Shown: positions 25,624 through 37,500, numbered from the stretch's first letter. The stretch is DNA of 64,000 bases from Portunus trituberculatus (GCF_017591435.1 NC_059278.1:13162456-13226455); one strand, 5' to 3'. Translations and numbers: made by a program. The notes: generated from the letters alone by a model not told the origin.

Positions 25624-26477
25624 CAGGCAACCCCCACTTAACGAAAGGGTTACGTTCCTAAAAAAAGCGTACTTTAAGCAAATTTTCGTTAAGCGAACCA
25701 ATTATAACAAGTTTAACCCCTGACTTGAACTTCCATTGAGAGTAAACAAAACAAGAGTGCACCATAGTACAGTGAAAGGTTTAATGAAAGTAAAAATTAT
25801 GAAGTTAAACATTTAAGCAGTTTAATTTAAGACTAAGTCATTATAATGTACACTAATGTATGTATATATGTAACTTTATATTGTTGATGATCTTAAATTT
25901 ATGAAGGGAGGGAGAGTGGAGCGGGAAAGACACTAGCTGGCAACCTGTGGAATGTAAACAATGGGCGCATCATTGTACTGTATACAAAACTTATGTACAT
26001 TTCCACAAGGCTTTCCATTTTATCCATTGCAGAGTCACGAGTTCAGGTGGTTCTTTTAGCTTGCAAAGAAGGTACGGTCTCACCAGCCTTCTTAATAGAG
26101 TCTGCTGACTTGAAAATAGTACATGGAGTCAAGCCATGGTGGCTAGCAATGCTATTAGTTTTCTCGCTTCTCGTGTCTGTGAATAATAACCACCTTCACT
26201 TTGAGAGTAAGAGACTTTCTGGTCTTCTTAGTAAGGCTAAGCAGCATTGCAGTGTGTTTTGGTGGCATGTAGAGCAAGGGAAGATGAGCTGCTGCTGACG
26301 CTGTTATTGTTTTGAACTAGGGGGAGTGAGTGGTGCGCGTTTTGTCCACGAGAGGCGCTGGTGTATTCAAAAGTGTGTTGGCTTGCGTGATACGGCGAGG
26401 CTTTCAAATTTGGAAAAATTACCTAGATAAAATTTTGTTAAAGCGAGTCTGGTGTTCGTTAAACAAGAAGATGGTAG
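25624..26477 (-). mobile_element. pogo/Tigger-like element with transposase N-terminal remnant
   Basis: Left terminus CAGGCAACCCCCACTTAACG after TA (25,622-25,623); the right terminus is decayed, with TTCGTTAA visible. On the minus strand from 26,271 a frame reads MPPKHTAM, then KSLTLKVKVVIIHRHEKRE, and after a one-base shift NSIASHHGLTPCTIFKSAD followed by DSAMDKMESLV. That is the DNA-binding helix-turn-helix region of Tigger/CENP-B-type transposases. A frameshift, an internal TGA and loss of the rest make it a relic. It interrupts LINE A. Confidence 0.75.
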
Positions 26478-26848
26478 TACTACTAGATGGGTGGAATCAA
26501 AAGCTTCTCGTCTCATCAACTCCCCTCCTCTGACTGTCTTCAGCCTCTTTCTCACTGCTGAAATGTTGCATCTCTTTCTATCTTTTATCGCTATTTTCAT
26601 GCTAACTGTTCTACTGATCTTGCTAACTGCATGCCTTCCCTCCTCCTGCAGCCTTGCTGCATAAGGCTTTCTTCTTCCTCTCATCCCTATTCTGTCCAAC
26701 TCTCTAACGCAAGAGTTAACCAGTACTCTCAATCATTCATACCTTTCACTGGTAAACTCTGGAACTCCCTCCCTGCATCTGTATTTCCGACTTCCTACAA
26801 CTTGTCTTCTTTTAAGAGGAAGGTATTGAGGCATTATATATATATATG

Positions 26849-27288
26849 AAATTGACTCCTGTGGTATGCCACTAGTTACTGTGCTACAACTTGATGGAGT
26901 GTCTCTTATCACTGTCCTCATTTCTCTTTCTGTTAAATAGTCCCTCATCTGACTTGAGATACTTCCCTGTTCTTATGTGTTCTATTTTCCATTGGAGTCT
27001 TCTATGTGGTACTCTGTCAAAAGCTTTTATGATATCTAAATACACTATGTCCACCCATCTATTTCTCCCTTCTATCCATGTATAGAAAGTAGAAACCTAA
27101 TAGATTTGTTAAACATGATATTCCTTTCTAAATCCAAATTGGGAGTTATTTATGACCATTTTTTCCAGATAATCTAGCCATTTTTGTTTAATCACAATTT
27201 CACAGAGCTTTCCCACAATAATAGTCAATGACACCAGTCTATAATTAAAGGGCTTGGTTCTTTCCCCCTCCTTTCTATATTGGAACTA
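26849..27288 (-). mobile_element. LINE family B, reverse transcriptase fragment
   Basis: The minus strand reads WLDYLEKMV, NSQFGFRK, VYLDIIKAFDRVPH, REMRTVIRD and VTSGIPQ in several frames, collinear with the better copy at 62,869-63,400. It is separated from the upstream endonuclease part (28,030-28,860) by the element starting at 27,291. Confidence 0.7.
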
Positions 27289-27290
27289 TA

Positions 27291-27724
27291 CAGTGGTACC
27301 TTGAGATATGAATTTAATTCATTCTGTGATGGAGCTTGTATCTCAAAATGTTTGTATCTCAAAAATTTTTTTCCCCCATTGAAATGCCATAAATCCGTTC
27401 CATCCTCCCCAAATAGAGCATCTCTATTTTTTTACGTGTTTTCAGGTAAGAAAAAGGTATTTATGAATAATAATTATTGCACAGAAACATAATAAAACAT
27501 AACAAAAGATAATATAAATAGATAAACAACTCTTATAGAGTGTATTAATCTCGGAGGCATGCATTCCACAGGACGTTACCATACTGCATTCCCAACCCTA
27601 ACTTGGGACTGTCAGTTAGCTGGTGTGTACAAATATAGCCACCCACAGAAGACTGGCTACTCTAATAAACACAGAAGAGCTTATTGACGACCCTGTAAAC
27701 ATTATTCATTGAATAAATCTTTAA

Positions 27725-27791
<67 letters not shown>

Positions 27792-28000
27792 TAGAGGCCT
27801 CACTGCCACATCCATAGAGGTTTGTTTACATTATTTTCCCCTCTGTGATAAGCGGTGGTGGAGGAGTTAAACGGAGATAAGAGAAATTTGTTTTTGCCTT
27901 TTCAGTTACATACATATGCATACTTTATCAGTGCATGGCAATAGTTTATTTAGTGTTTTTAACTTGGAGAGACACATTTTCGACTAAATGGTAGAGGAGG
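27291..28000. mobile_element. pogo/Tigger-like element, right end not resolved
   Basis: Begins CAGTGGTACCTTGAGATATG after TA (27,289-27,290), followed by the repeated TTTGTATCTCAAAA motif typical of such subterminal regions. Inserted in LINE B. No matching right terminus is visible, so the end is approximate. Contains an (AG)n tract at 27,727-27,786. Confidence 0.5.
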
Positions 28001-28029
28001 AGGAGGAGCAGAGAAGGAGGAAAGGATGC

Positions 28030-28860
28030 AGGCACTATTCACACATAAACATTGTGTCTGTTCTTACCATATTGTCCAAGCACTTCAAGACTTCATTTTG
28101 CATTTTCTTGTGTAACTTAAGTTTCCATGTATTAGTCTTTGGTGGCACATATGTTACTATGATTTTCCTCCTTTCCCTCCCACTGGTACTAATTATTATA
28201 CTTAAAACCTTAGCCAGTCCATCTTCCTACTGTACTTCTTCCACATATACCATATATCCTCTCAAACCATTATCAATACTCCGGCTTTTCCTGTTGTGTC
28301 ACTCCTCCAAACATTTTATCTCTGTTCTTTAAGATTTACTTGAATGTCTTTGCTTAACTTTGTTTCTGTTATACATATCACTTCCGGTGCTCTTTTCAAC
28401 AATCCTGATATGAACCCATCCATGTTTGTATACATGACTCCTAATGTCTCCCTTCCTCTTCCTGGACATACCATTTCCTCAGCCGCATGTCTAATACTCT
28501 TCAGTAAAATTTCTTTCGTTCTCTGTCCTTCTCTCGTCTTTTTCCTTAGCTTCATTTCTCAGTTCTTTTTATTTTTCCCTTTCTTCCTGGTTATTTATCC
28601 AAATCTTTTTGTATTCTATGTCTACAGTGAATTTTTCTGTCCTTGTCAGTATTTCTTTTACCATAACTTGGGACCTCAGTTTATGTTTTAATAGCCATAT
28701 GGATCCCTCACTGTATTTCCCAAGTCCATATATTCTTTCAGTTTTTTTTTCTCTAGGTCAGGGGTTCTCAGTCTTTTTAATCTTATGTAATTATTCCTAT
28801 CTTATGTATCCCTTGAAATCTTTCAGTATTGGTCACCTACTCCTTACCCACAAAGCAGCG
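28030..28860 (-). mobile_element. LINE family B, endonuclease fragment
   Basis: The minus strand reads VMYTNMDGFISG...APEVICITETKLSKD (28,316-28,480) and further on IVTYVPPKTNTW, typical of the endonuclease of CR1/L2-like LINEs. Multiple frame breaks. Confidence 0.65.
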
Positions 28861-29109
28861 TCATGAAGGGTAAAAACAAATTAATGGTTTATTGGCTTAC
28901 TTTATGAAGTTTAAGCTGTGTTACATATGTAGAGCAGACAAAACTTACAACTACTATGAGTATGTCACTAAGAGACAGTGTCGATAAATTGATCTCACTG
29001 TTGTGGCCGAGGAGCTCATTCGGGTGAAGCATACAGGTAGTCCTCGATTTATACGGTAGATGCGTTCCAGAAGGGACCGTATAAAGTAAAAATCGTATAA
29101 AGTAAGGAA

Positions 29110-29318
29110 TGAATACCCAACTCCCTAGACTTTTTTAGTATAAAAGAGCGGACCTGAGCTTTGTACAGTACCTCCATCCCCTTTCCATCAAGCAGCCACA
29201 CGACCCTCATGAGCGTGACTCCCAGCACATCCACTTCGTGCCGTGGTTGAACAGCCTCGCCCTCCAGGGCGAGGCTCAGGGCCGTCCTCGCACCACTACC
29301 ACTACCATCACCACCACT
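29110..29318 (-). mobile_element. Possible LINE thumb-domain fragment captured in the DNA transposon
   Basis: The minus strand reads EVDVLGVTL then WLLDGKGMEVLYKAQVRS. The second block resembles the region after the reverse transcriptase of Jockey-like elements, where a conserved LYKAQVR precedes the C-terminus. Short and with an internal deletion, so only a suggestion. Confidence 0.35.
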
Positions 29319-29330
29319 AGACTTTGAAGG

Positions 29331-30177
29331 GTCATTGTCAAGACGGCCCCCACCTCCGACGGCCCCATGTTTACCACGACCGCCCCACACTACAGACCAC
29401 GGCGGCCTGTTTTTTTTTTTTTTTTTTTTTTTCCTTTAAGATGGTTTTAAATTATACTTGTTAATAGAGTATCTTATACTAAGACAGATTATATTAATAA
29501 ATCATTCGCTCCCCACTCCCCCATCCTTCCCCTTCCTTCCTCACCCAGTGATAGGTACTGTACCACGTAATACCGTACGTGAGTGCTTATTTTTAATCAC
29601 CGCAATAATGTTATCATGTAATGTTTATCAGTAATTGCATACTCGTTGATACAATGTCTTAAATGTAAGATTGCAAAACATAATATTAAAACATTCGGTA
29701 TTTAGCCAAGTGGCACCTCCTGCTGCTGGAGCAAGCCAGCAAGAGTCGTCGTCACCTCACAAAACACAATGGAATATCACGAGCCTCTTAAAAATGTTAA
29801 AATCATCTTACGGGTAAACAAAACCTTAAAATGCATAGGTGTATAACATTTCCTGCTTTGAAATGCATGTTCTCTCACCTCTCAATATTTTACAGAAAGT
29901 CGTATTACACCCTGGATACGTATTTGCATGGTACAATAACGAGTTATTGTACCATGCGTATATGCACTATATACGCAAAGTACACCGATGTACCAATACG
30001 TTATGGTTTTTAACGCTCCATACTAGAAAATACTATCTCAGGAACGCTAAGTTGCCATTCGCGGTTAATGTGTCAACATAATGAAAGAAATAAGAGGACA
30101 ATAACCTAACATTTGGTGTGGGGTCGTCATGGTAAACACGGGGCCGTCGTGGTCAGGGGCCGTCTTGACCAGGAAAC
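29331..30177. mobile_element. Long-TIR MITE (Mutator-like by structure) with 11-bp target duplication
   Basis: GACTTTGAAGG occurs directly outside both ends (29,320-29,330 and 30,178-30,188). The ends are inverted repeats of about 60 bp sharing GTCAAGACGGCCCC, GACGGCCCC and TGTTTACCA blocks. A long terminal repeat with a 9-11 bp duplication suits Mutator-like elements. No transposase is seen. A perfect 32-nt hairpin lies inside at 29,926-29,957. Confidence 0.65.
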
Positions 30178-30351
30178 GACTTTGAAGGATGTGTTCAAAA
30201 TAAAACAATCTTTAATTGTACGTATACATTTTGCATTAAACACATTTCTATTATGCTTATTAATGCTTTTATTAATAAACTTATAAAGACAAAAATGACG
30301 ATGAAAAAGGGAAATGTTTAAACACAATTATTTTATTAGCACCTTCTTCCT

Positions 30352-30671
30352 TTATTTTGTTACTTCCTCCTCTGATATGTCACCATTGTCGTCGTCTGTC
30401 TCAGATTCTGTTACTTGACGTCTTGGTGTGTGCGGTCTGAAGAAGCTTGTTATCGATTGCTGTTTTTCTTTGAGAAGAACCTCATAGCACGTCATTTTTT
30501 CCATGACCTCTCTGATGACGGCGGTGCTTCTTTCAATATTTGGGTAATTTTCTTCGAGAATTTTCATTGACTGCGCCAACAAGTCCATACACTCAGGAAA
30601 GTTGGCTGCTGTGGGGCTCTCTTGGGCGTATCACCGCCAGCTGAAGATGCAGAAGGGCGCTTGGGAGCCAT
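30352..30671 (-). pseudogene. pogo-like transposase remnant: N-terminus joined to C-terminus, PIP box kept
   Basis: From ATG at 30,671 (minus) a frame starts MAPKRPSASSAGGDTPKR, the usual Lys/Arg-Ser start of Tigger-type transposases. After about 27 codons the frame changes and a 78-residue C-terminal piece follows (30,588-30,352): MKILEENYPNIERS, then KQQSITSFFRP and an acidic tail. QQSITSFF fits the PCNA-interacting motif Q-x-x-[ILM]-x-x-F-F; pogo transposase is known to bind PCNA through such a motif. The DNA-binding and catalytic domains are absent, as in an internal-deletion derivative. Confidence 0.65.
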
Positions 30672-30939
30672 GGTAAACACTGGGCACGAGAGAGGGAGAT
30701 GCTGCAACAACCACGCTTAGGTGAACAATGAGACTGCTTGGCGCGCAGCCGCGGCCAAGGTGAGAGGGATGCAGGTGGCGGGAAACAGTGACTAGTGACA
30801 CCTTGTGAATGCATTTCTGAACTAAATCACCGTGCGAATTTTAACTTTCTTGAAACCGTATAATTCTGAGGATTTTTTGGACACCGTATAACTCTGAATT
30901 CGTATAAAGTAAATTCGTATAAATCGAGGACAACCTGTA

Positions 30940-31288
30940 TATGGTTGTCCCAGGTTGGCAGTGGAGGATAGTAAGGACGCTGGTGCTAGACGTGTGGCTG
31001 GACACGGTTCAGCTCCACCTCCTGACTGACACTTAAATCCTGTCTGCCCCATGTTTAGGGGGTGGCTGATATGACCCGACCTCTTCCCTTGTTGTATACG
31101 CTTACAACAAAAAAGCTATCAATCAATCAATCATCAGGGACTAGTACTTTACAGGGAAACACAAGATGACTAGCATGCAAAACATTTACCAAAACGGAAC
31201 TATACTGAACAGTTTTCGATCATTGTGGCAGTGAACTAAATATTATAGAGCCCCTGCTCTAGGTCCTGTTCTTCATCATGAACCTTTG

Positions 31289-31290
<2 letters not shown>
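30940..31290. other. Flank of the pogo-like element, unknown repeat
   Basis: Moderately GC-rich stretch ending in an (ATCA)n-like run near 31,115-31,135. Looks like old repeat DNA; no family recognised. Confidence 0.35.

Positions 31291-31364
<74 letters not shown>
31291..31364. repeat. (AT)n microsatellite at the LINE A poly(A) tail
   Basis: AT repeat directly next to the T run at 31,365-31,383, which is the minus-strand A tail of LINE A copy 2. Confidence 0.9.
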
Positions 31365-31381
<17 letters not shown>

Positions 31382-33357
31382 TTACGTAGGGAAGAGGAGC
31401 GGCCAAGGGTAAAAAAAAAAAAGGAAAGATAAAAAAAAGACCCACTTGAGTGTTGGTTCTCTAAAAAGTAGAAAAGCGTCAGCCAAACTTGGGGAGCAAA
31501 TGCCTCGATACCTCCCTCTTAAAAGAAGACGAGTCGTAGGAATTCGGAAATACAGATGCAGGGAGGGAGTTCCAGAGTTTACCAGTGAGAGGAATGAATG
31601 ATTGAGAGTACTGGTTAACTCTTACGTTAGAGAGTTGGACAGAATAGGGATGAGAGGAAGAAAGCCTTGTGCAGCGACGCCGCAGAAGGGGAGGCATGCA
31701 GTTAGCAAGATCAGTAGAACAGTTAGCATGAAAATAGCGATAAAAGATAGAAAGAGATGCAACATTTCGGCGGTGAGAAAGAGGCTGAAGACAGTTAGTC
31801 AGAGGAGGGGAGTTGATGAGACGAAAAGCTTTTGATTCCACCCTATCTAGTAAAACTGTGTGACTGGAACCCCCCAAACATGCGAAGAGTACTCCATACA
31901 CGGGCGGATAAGGCCCTTATACAGAGTAAGCAGTTGGAGGGAGAGAAAACTGGCGGAGACGCCTCAGAACACCTAACTTCATAGAAGCTGTTTTAGCAAG
32001 AGATGAGATGTGAAGTTTCCAGTTAAGATTATGAGCAAAGGACAGACCGAGGATATTCATTGTGGAAGAGGAGACAGTTGAGTGTCATTGAAGAAAAGGG
32101 ATAGTTGTCTGGAAGGTTGTGTCGAGTTGATAGATGGAGGAATTGAGTTTTTGAGGCATTGAAAACTACTAGATTTTCTCTGCCCCAATCGGAAATCTTA
32201 GAAAGATCGGAAGTCAGGCGTTCTGTGACGTCCCTGCGTGATCTGTTGACTTCCTGAAGGGTTGGTCGTCTCTGAAAGGACGTGGAAAGATATAGGGTGG
32301 TATCATCAACGTAGGAGTGGATAGGGCAAGAAGTTTGGTTAAGAAGGTCATTAATGAATAATAGAAAGAGAGTGGGTGACAGAACAGAACCCCGAGGAAC
32401 ACCACTATTAATAGATTTAGGAGAAGAACAGTGGCCATCTACCACAGCAGCAATAGCACGGTAGGAAAGGAAACTTGAGATAAAGTTGCAGAGAGAAGGA
32501 TAGAAGCCATAGGAGGGCAGTTTTGAAATCAAAGCTTAATGCCAGGCTCTATCAAAAGCTTTTGATATGTCTAACGCTACAGCAAAAGTTTCACCGAAAT
32601 CTCTAAAAGAGGATGACCAAGACTCAGTAAGGAAAGCCAGAAAATCACCAGTAGAGCGACCTTGATGGAAGCCATACTGGTGATCAGACAGAAGATTGTG
32701 AAGTGACAGATGTTTGAGAATCTTCCTATTCAGAATAGATTTAAAAACTTTAGACAAGCAAGAGATTAAAGCTATAGGACGGTAGTTTGAGGGGTTAGAA
32801 CGGTCACCTTTTTTAGGAACAGGCTGAATGTAGGCGAACTTCCAGCAGGAAGGAAAGGTAGAAGTAGATAGACAAAGTTGGAAGAGCTTGGCCAGGCAAG
32901 GTGCAAGCACGGAAGCATAGTTTTTGAACAATAGGAGGTACCCCATCAGGACCATAAGCTTTCCGAAGGTTCAGGCCAGTGAGGGCATGGAAAACATCGT
33001 TAGGAAGAATTTTAATTGTAGACATGAAATAGTCAGACGGAGGAGGAGAGGGAGGGACAAGCCCAGAATTGTCCAAGGTGGAGTTGTGAGCAAAGGTTTG
33101 AGAGAAGAGTTAAGCTTTAGAGACAGAAGAGATGGCAGTGGTGCCATCGGGATGAAATAAAGGAGGGAAAGATGAAGAAGTGAAGTTATTTGAGATGTTT
33201 TTGGCTAGATATCAGAAGTCTCGAGGGGAGTTTGAGTTTGAAAGATTTTGACATTTTCTACTTATGAAGGAGTGTTTGGCAAGTTGAAGAACAGATTTGG
33301 AATGATTCCAAGTGCGTGAGATTCAGGAGATGGAAGACTCAAGTACCTTTTGTGGGC
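31365..33357 (-). mobile_element. LINE family A, copy 2 (5'-truncated)
   Basis: The reverse transcriptase and 3' part of the same family as 23,143-26,835: PSNYRPIALISCLSKVFK and QYGFHQGRSTGDFLAFLTES (32,536-32,955), then SGVPRGSVLSPTLFLL (32,029-32,532), then the C-terminal VESKAFRLINSPPLT (31,479-31,901). The catalytic box reads SYVDDTT instead of SYADDTT. One frameshift near 32,533 and others. 3' UTR with A runs and a tail at 31,365-31,383. Confidence 0.88.
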
Positions 33358-34140
33358 ATTCCTTTCTCTTTTCCTCACATTTTACTGGGTTTTCTCTTGT
33401 AGTCCATATATAGCCATACTTTTCTTTTTATCTACTGTCACTCACTAGTTCTTTCTTTCCTTTATTCGCTTGTATTACTATGTCCTTTTTTTTTCTCATA
33501 TTTGTTGTTTAACCACTTCAGCAAAGTTAACTTCTTCATCTTCTCAATCTTTTTCCATGCCTTTTTTCTATCCATCTAATTTTTCTTCACTCATTCCTCC
33601 CTTCCCTGTCTCAATCTTCTCCCTAATCCCTTCCAACACTGCCTAATAGTTCTTACACTTTTCCTTTAGGGCTCTGTTCTTTTTTATTCCTGCTGGTGCT
33701 GACCTCATTTCATTGTTGACCTTTACTGTTTCCTCTAACTCACTACATTTCACTTTCAGTTCTTCATGTTCCTGGAACAGTTGATCTTATTTTTCTAGTA
33801 TCCTGGCAATGACTTCCATCACACTCCTAATCTTCTTCTCCATCGATATAATTTTTCTCATGTTGGTTGTTTTGTCCTTGAAACTTGCAAAATCTCTTGT
33901 GGATTTCTATGGAATTTACAGTCTGAGGCTGGTCGCCAATGTTTACATGGCTGACAGTGCCATGTAAGCATTCTCTTCCATGTTTTTTTTTTTTTTTACA
34001 AAATGCTTTGATACTATTGGAGACAGTGAACAGTACACTAGTTCCCTTTCCTCCTGCATATACATAACCAGATCTCTTGGATTGGAAGCGGCAGTAATAT
34101 CCAGCACTCATCAGCAGTAGAAACACTCATTTATACATGG
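33358..34140 (-). mobile_element. LINE family B, ORF1-like fragment
   Basis: The minus strand reads a coiled coil, MEKKIRSVMEVIARILEK, then QEHEELKVKCSELEETVKV (about 33,840-33,690), with stops, preceded by an ORF of 99 codons at 33,827-34,126. Charged coiled coil followed by an EVVKQQ-type stretch resembles ORF1 of CR1-like LINEs. Its downstream side is cut by LINE A copy 2. Confidence 0.5.
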
Positions 34141-34183
34141 TATCTGGTCATTTCACCCACATGCCATAATTATTGACATTTCG

Positions 34184-34310
34184 TCACACCATGGAGTCAT
34201 TTCACCCAAAGGTCAATTCATCCACTCCATGGACTTATGGAGTCAATTTGCCCACACCATGGAGTTATTCATCCACACCATGGAGTCATTCGCCCACACC
34301 ATGGACTGGG
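34184..34310. repeat. Short minisatellite, about 21-bp unit, 5-6 imperfect copies
   Basis: Units related to CCACACCATGGAGTCATTCG recur head to tail. Unit spacing is contiguous, without spacers. Confidence 0.75.
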
Positions 34311-34526
34311 GCATGGAACTCACCGCATCGAGAAATGGCTGGTAGGGTGTGGCAAAGGGGGATTCCCCCAGTGTCGCTATTATTTTAGTGTACTACTTCT
34401 GTCTCCAACCCCACTCAACTTACGTAACCTCTGGCTTTGATTTTATTTCTCTCTTTTGTGTTTCTACATAAACTGGTGTATTTCCTAAGTCATTTCCGAA
34501 ATTATTATAACTTGTTCCACCACCAC

Positions 34527-37500
34527 TGAGGGCTTTTTTCTATGTAGGAGGGGCAACTGGCCAAAGGAAACAAAAAATGGAAAAAAAAAAGACCCACTGT
34601 AAATGCCAGTTCCCTTGAAGTTCAAGTGAGTTATCCAAAATTCAGGGACAATTTAAATGTCTTGAAACCTCCCCCTTTAAAAATGTTAAGTCATAGGAAG
34701 ATAGATATACAGAAGCAGATAGGGAGTTTCAGAGTTTGCCGGAGAAAGATATAAATGATTGAGAATACTGGATTAACTCTTGCATTAGGGAGTTGGACAG
34801 ATTACGGATGAGAGGAAGAAGAAAGCCTTGTGCAACGAGGCTGCAGGGGGAGGGGAGGCTTGCAGTTAGCAAGATCAATAGAGCAGTTAGCATGAAAATA
34901 GCGATACAAGATAGAAAGAGATGCAACATTCTAACGGTGAGAAAGAGGCCGAAGACAGTCAGTTAAAGGAGAAATGATGAGACGAAAAGCTTTCGATTCC
35001 ACCCAATTTAATAAAACTGTGTGAGTGGAAATCCCCTCCCCCCCAAACATGCGAAGAGTACTCCATACAAGGACGGATAAGACCCTTATACAGAATTAGA
35101 CATTTGGAGGGGCGAGGAAAACTAGTGGAGACGCCGCAAAACGCCTTACTTCATAGAAGTTGTTTTAGAAAGAGTTGAGATGTGAACTTAGAGTTAAGAT
35201 TATGAGTAAAGGACAGGCTGAGGATATTTAGTGTGGATGAGGGAGACAGTCGAGAATCATTGAAGAAGAGGGGCATAGTTGTCTAGAAGGTTGTGTCGAG
35301 TTGATAGATGTAGGAATTGAATTTTTGAAACATTGAGCACTATTAAATTTTCTGTGCCCCAATCAGAAATATTAGAAAAATCAGAAGCCAGGCGTTCTGT
35401 GGCGTCCCTGCATGATCTGATGACTTTCTGAAGGATTGGTCATCTCTGAAAGGACGTGGAAAGATATAGGGTGGTATCACCAGCATAGGAGTGGGTAGGG
35501 CAAGAAGTTTGGTTAAGATCATTAATGAATAATAGAGAGTTGGTGACAGGACAGAACCCTGAGGAGCACCACTGTTAGTAGATTTAGGAGAAGAATGGTG
35601 GCTGTCTACCATGCCTGCAATAACACGGTCGGAGAGGGAACATGACATAAAGTTGCAGAGAGGATAGAAACCGCAGGAGGGCAGTTTGAGAATCAAAGCT
35701 TTGTGCCAGACTCTATCAAAAGCTTTTGATATGTCTAACGTGACAGCAAAGTTTCACCGAAATCTTTAAAAGAGGATGACCAAGACTTGGTAAGGAATGC
35801 CAGATCACCAGTAGAGCGACCTTGACAGAAGCCATACTGGCGATCAGACAGAAGATTGTGAAGTGACAGATGTTTAAGGATCTTCCTACTAAGGATAGAT
35901 TAAAAAAAATTAGACAAGCAAGAGATAAAAGCTATAGGACAGTAGTTTGAGGGATTAGAACAGTCACCGTTTTTAGGAACAGGCTCAATGTAAGCAAACT
36001 TCCAGCAAGAAGGAAAGGTAGAAGTCGATAGACATAGATGAAAGAGTTTGGCCAGGAAAGGTGCAAGCACGGAAGCACAGTTTTTGAGAACAATAGGAGG
36101 GACCCCATCAGGTCAATAAGTCTTCCAAGGGTTTAGGCCAGTGAGGGCATGGAAAGCATAATTTCGAAGAACTCTAATAATTGTAGGCCTCAAATAGTCA
36201 GAGGGAGAAGGAGAGGGAGAAACAAGCCCATAATCATCCAAGGTGGAGTTGTTAACAAAGGTTTAAGAGAAGAGTTCAGCTTTAGAGACAGAAGAGATGG
36301 CAGTGGTGCCATCAGGATGAAATGAAGGAGGGAAAGATGAAGAAGTAAAGTTATTGGAGATGTTTTTGGCCAGATGCCAGAAGTCTCGAGAGGAGTTTGA
36401 GTTTGAAATATTTTGACATTTTCTATTTATGAAGGAGTGTTTGGCAAGTTGAAGAACAGACTTGGCATGATTCTGGGCAGAAATATAAAGTGCATGAGAT
36501 TCAGGAGATGGAAGGCTCAAGTACCCTTAGTGGGCAACCTCTCTATCATGTATAGCACAAGAATGGGCTGTGTTAAACCAAGGTTTAGATTAGAAGGTTT
36601 AGCTTGAGGAAAAGAATGAGGAATGTACGGTTCCATACTAGACACTATCACTTCTGTTATGCATTCAACACACAGAGATGAATCTCTGACACAGAAACAG
36701 TAATCATTCCAGGAAAAATTTGCATAATCGTTCGTCAGGTCCCCCCAACTAGCAGAGGCAAAGCGCCAGAGACACCTCGGCTTTGGGGGATCCTGAGGAA
36801 GAATTGGAGAAATAGAGCAAGATACAGAAATGAGATCGGAGGAGCCCAATGGAGAAGATAGGGTAACAGCATAAGCAGAAGGATTAGAGGTGAGAAAAAG
36901 ATCAAGAATGTTGGGAATATCTCCAAAATGGTCAAGAATACGAGTAGAGTGTTGCAATCGTTGCTGTAGGTCTTGGAGGATAGCAAAGTTGAAGGCTAGT
37001 TCACCTAGGTGATCAGTGAAGGAAGAGAACAGCCGAAGCTGGTGGTGAACATTGAAATATCCAAGGATGGAGATTTCTGCGAAAGGATGGATGGACAGAA
37101 TGTGCTCCACTTTGGAAGTTAAATAGTCCAAGAATTTACTATAGTCAAGGGAGTTAGGGGAGAGATAGACAGCACAGATAAATTTAGTTAGAGAGTGACT
37201 ATTGAGTCGAAGCCAGATGGTGGAAAATTCCGAAGATTCACGAGCATGGGCACGAGAGCAAGTTAAGTCGTTGTGCACATAGATGCAACACCCAGCTTTG
37301 GAACAAAAATGAGGGTAGAGAAAGTAGGAGGGAACAAAGAAGGGGGTACTGTCAGTTGCCTCAGACAGCTGTGTTTCGGTAAGGAAAAGATGATGAGGTT
37401 TAGTATAGAGGAGAGGTGGTGTTCAACAGATTGAAAATTAGATCTAAGACTGCAAATGTTGCAGAAGTTAGTGAAAAAAAAGTCAAGGGAGGTGTCAAGA

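Larger units (their letters stand above)
23143..26835 (+). mobile_element. LINE family A, copy 1 (interrupted twice by DNA transposons)
   Basis: Non-LTR retrotransposon with an apurinic-type endonuclease region (SILGDFNVHHQLW, NILDLFLTSNPSA, LGSDHNLI; about 23,545-24,140) and a reverse transcriptase (YGPDVVP near 24,525; SNPSNYHPIPLISCLSKVFE; ISKAFDRVWHKALI; SGVPQGSVLSP; catalytic SYADDTTL near 25,200). A thumb/C-terminal region follows and ends near 26,835. Stops and frameshifts make it inactive. It is 5'-truncated inside the endonuclease and broken by insertions at 23,291-23,541 and 25,624-26,477. Family resemblance is to Jockey-superfamily LINEs; the clade is not certain. Confidence 0.85.
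29034..30937 (-). mobile_element. pogo/Tigger-like element, 1.9 kb, with nested insertion
   Basis: Termini CAGGTAGTCCTCGATTTATA and TATAAATCGAGGACAACCTG are inverted repeats, with TA at 29,032-29,033 and 30,938-30,939. Subterminal copies of TCGTATAAAGTAA occur at both ends. Carries a transposase remnant at its right side (30,352-30,671, minus) and a nested long-TIR element (29,331-30,177). Confidence 0.85.

Noticed and set aside
34184..34310. CRISPR-like array of about 21-bp repeats
   Set aside because: Repeats are contiguous, imperfect and without spacers, in eukaryotic DNA; a minisatellite.
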